This document shows positions 12,572-13,479 of a DNA stretch of 13,479 bases, in pieces. The stretch is from Thermoplasmata archaeon (GTDB lineage Archaea; Thermoplasmatota; Thermoplasmata; UBA184). The notes below the pieces were generated by a model that did no database searches, was not told the DNA's origin, and was given only the letters and a program-made list of their open reading frames with translations. Position numbers and translations under genes: made by a program. The DNA lies in assembly GCA_021826525.1 (NCBI GenBank), contig JAKAZU010000021.1, positions 1 to 13,479 on the forward strand, in the 5' to 3' direction. How positions within the stretch are numbered: the first letter of the stretch is position 1; every line of letters begins with the position of its first letter.

Positions 12572-12955
12572 TTAACCGTTACCCGCGGGTCGCGATCGGC
12601 CGGCCCGGCGGACCAGCCGGTCCCGGTCCCTCGGCATGAGGACGTCGAGTCCGGCGTTCGCGAGTCGATCGGAGAGGGCTCGGTCCGAGGTCACCACGAA
12701 GGCGCGACGCTCGACGGCGAGCTCCAAGATCGCGTTGTCGCCGGCCCCGGTGGAATCGATCGAGGCAAACCGCCCCGCCAGGGCCCGGGCGAGCCCCGCC
12801 TCCGGGATCCCTCGCTGGAGGAGGCCGTCGAGCTCGCGGAGGACGGAGGCCGGCACCGCGATCCGTGCCGGTCCCACGAGGCGCTCGATCTCGGCTTCGA
12901 GAGGGAAGGTAACCCGGGCGCAGAGCACGAGAGCGTTGGCGTCGAGGAGGACGAT
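12572..12955 (-). CDS. Fcf1-like (COG1412-type) PIN-domain nuclease lacking a standard start codon
   Basis: Starting from ATC at 12955-12953, the product would be 127 residues. It has the four acidic PIN residues: D5 in IVLLDANAL, E41 in VPASVLREL, D73 in GAGDNAIL and D91 in VVTSDRAL. The pattern matches archaeal Fcf1/Utp24-like proteins (COG1412 type), metal-dependent RNases linked to RNA processing. The first ATG, GTG or TTG in frame is the GTG at 12928, which would delete the first strand and catalytic D5. The frame is open upstream but has no start codon and runs out of frame into the acyl-CoA synthetase. The expected Met position, two residues before LLD, is the ATC. A non-standard start, a G-to-C change in the start codon, or a sequencing error could explain this. 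It starts about 20 nt after the synthetase stop, inside a 20-nt palindrome. Confidence 0.75.
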   Translation of the reverse strand: MVLLDANALVLCARVTFPLEAEIERLVGPARIAVPASVLRELDGLLQRGIPEAGLARALAGRFASIDSTGAGDNAILELAVERRAFVVTSDRALSDRLANAGLDVLMPRDRDRLVRRAGRSRPAGNG

Positions 12956-12971
12956 CGGGGATCCCCGATCG
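12952..12971. repeat. 20-nt perfect palindrome at the synthetase/PIN junction
   Basis: CGATCGGGGA followed by its exact reverse complement TCCCCGATCG, with no spacer. It covers the expected start of the PIN gene and ends 4 nt before the synthetase stop codon. It could be a binding site for a dimeric protein or a translation-blocking mRNA hairpin, though a spacer-free palindrome forms a strained loop in RNA. Confidence 0.6.
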
Positions 12972-12974
12972 ACG

Positions 12975-13479
12975 CTACGGCTTGCGGAGGACGACGCCGA
13001 GGGTGTCTCGGTCGTACTCCTGACCTCCGCGCCGTCCCCGGAGGAGGTAGCGCTGGGCCTTCTGATTGGCCGTCTTGGGGATCTCGTCCAGAAACTCGAT
13101 GTACTTCGGCACCATGAAGAACGGAAGGCGCTCGCTCGCGAACTCGAACAGCGTCTTGGGTTCCACCGTCGCGCCGGGCTTGAGCTGCACGAACGCCTTC
13201 ACGTCGTCCTCTCCGAGCGGGGAGGGGACGGCCACCACGACGGACTCGAAGACGGCGGGGTGGTGGTTGATCGCGATCTCCACGTCATACGGCGCTATGT
13301 TCTCCCCGCGCCGGCGGATGACATCCTTCTTCCGGTCGACGAAGTAGTAGTACCCGTCCGCGTCGCGCGTCACGTAGTCCCCGGTGTGGAACCACAGGTT
13401 CCTCCAGGCATCGACCGTCTGTTCGGATTTGTTGAGATAGCCGAGGAACATCGTGAACGGTCGCCGGGGCCGAACGACC
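12975..13479 (-). CDS. AMP-forming acyl-CoA synthetase, C-terminal part (cut by window edge)
   Basis: The last 167 residues of an ANL-superfamily acyl-CoA synthetase are present; the N-terminal adenylation part lies beyond the right edge. The frame is open to the edge with RPRRPFTMFLGYLN, the usual stretch before the conserved WFHTGD motif. DRKKDVIRRRGENIAPYDVE contains the hinge Asp and the region that swings between adenylation and thioester steps. PKTANQKAQRYLLR holds the C-terminal Lys usually found in PKTxxGK. The form resembles crotonobetaine/carnitine-CoA ligase-like enzymes (CaiC group). Such enzymes activate a carboxylic acid with ATP and CoA, giving acyl-CoA, AMP and pyrophosphate. 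It could feed the dehydrogenase and thiolase-fold enzymes nearby. It is upstream of the PIN gene on the same strand. Confidence 0.9.
   Translation of the reverse strand, partial: VVRPRRPFTMFLGYLNKSEQTVDAWRNLWFHTGDYVTRDADGYYYFVDRKKDVIRRRGENIAPYDVEIAINHHPAVFESVVVAVPSPLGEDDVKAFVQLKPGATVEPKTLFEFASERLPFFMVPKYIEFLDEIPKTANQKAQRYLLRGRRGGQEYDRDTLGVVLRKP

Noticed and set aside
1..13479. CRISPR array, insertion sequence, integrase or prophage
   Set aside because: No regularly spaced repeats, terminal inverted repeats, transposase motifs or phage proteins were seen; base composition is even throughout.

Overview
The window is GC-rich (roughly two thirds G+C by eye), gene-dense and archaeal. The evidence for Archaea is a tRNA-Ser gene with a bulge-helix-bulge intron in the T loop, TATA-like boxes about 26-30 bp upstream of first-in-operon start codons (several apparently leaderless), an Hjc-type Holliday junction resolvase, a thiolase/DUF35 pair and an Fcf1-like (COG1412-type) PIN protein. 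The long-insert Hjc, the high GC and the fatty-acid-type genes together suggest an uncultivated, high-GC Thermoplasmatota lineage. That placement is an inference from memory of these families; no search was run.

Layout. Positions 187-2754 encode a large TPR protein with a RING-like zinc site and a disordered tail. Positions 2882-6297 are a four-gene plus-strand operon: a four-helix membrane protein, a zinc-ribbon helical protein, an SPFH/band-7 protein with three C-terminal zinc ribbons, and a two-ribbon protein resembling Bacillus YdjG. It looks like an archaeal version of the YdjGHI-type membrane-stress module, without PspA in view. A minus-strand MCM-like AAA+ ATPase (6344-7795) converges on this operon across an 11-bp hairpin. 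The ATPase is divergent from an Hjc-like nuclease (7851-8405), and the two appear to share one TATA-like box. The nuclease overlaps a thiolase-fold gene by 4 nt (8402-9535), followed by its DUF35 partner (9538-9855).

Next come the split tRNA-Ser(GCU) gene (9868-9982, minus), a 3-hydroxyacyl-CoA dehydrogenase (10087-11049) and an SCP2-domain protein (11083-11478). On the minus strand are an alpha/beta hydrolase of the dienelactone hydrolase type (11486-12523), a PIN protein with no recognisable start codon (12572-12955) and the C-terminal part of an AMP-forming acyl-CoA synthetase that runs off the right edge (12975-13479).

How the genes may work together. The right half resembles an acyl-CoA pathway: synthetase, 3-hydroxyacyl-CoA dehydrogenase, thiolase fold plus DUF35, and a lipid-binding SCP2 protein. 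Its thiolase has Ser where the catalytic Cys should be, so the terminal step may not be ordinary thiolysis. The left half is built around Cys4 zinc ribbons and membrane-associated scaffold domains. No CRISPR array, insertion sequence, integrase or phage gene was seen.
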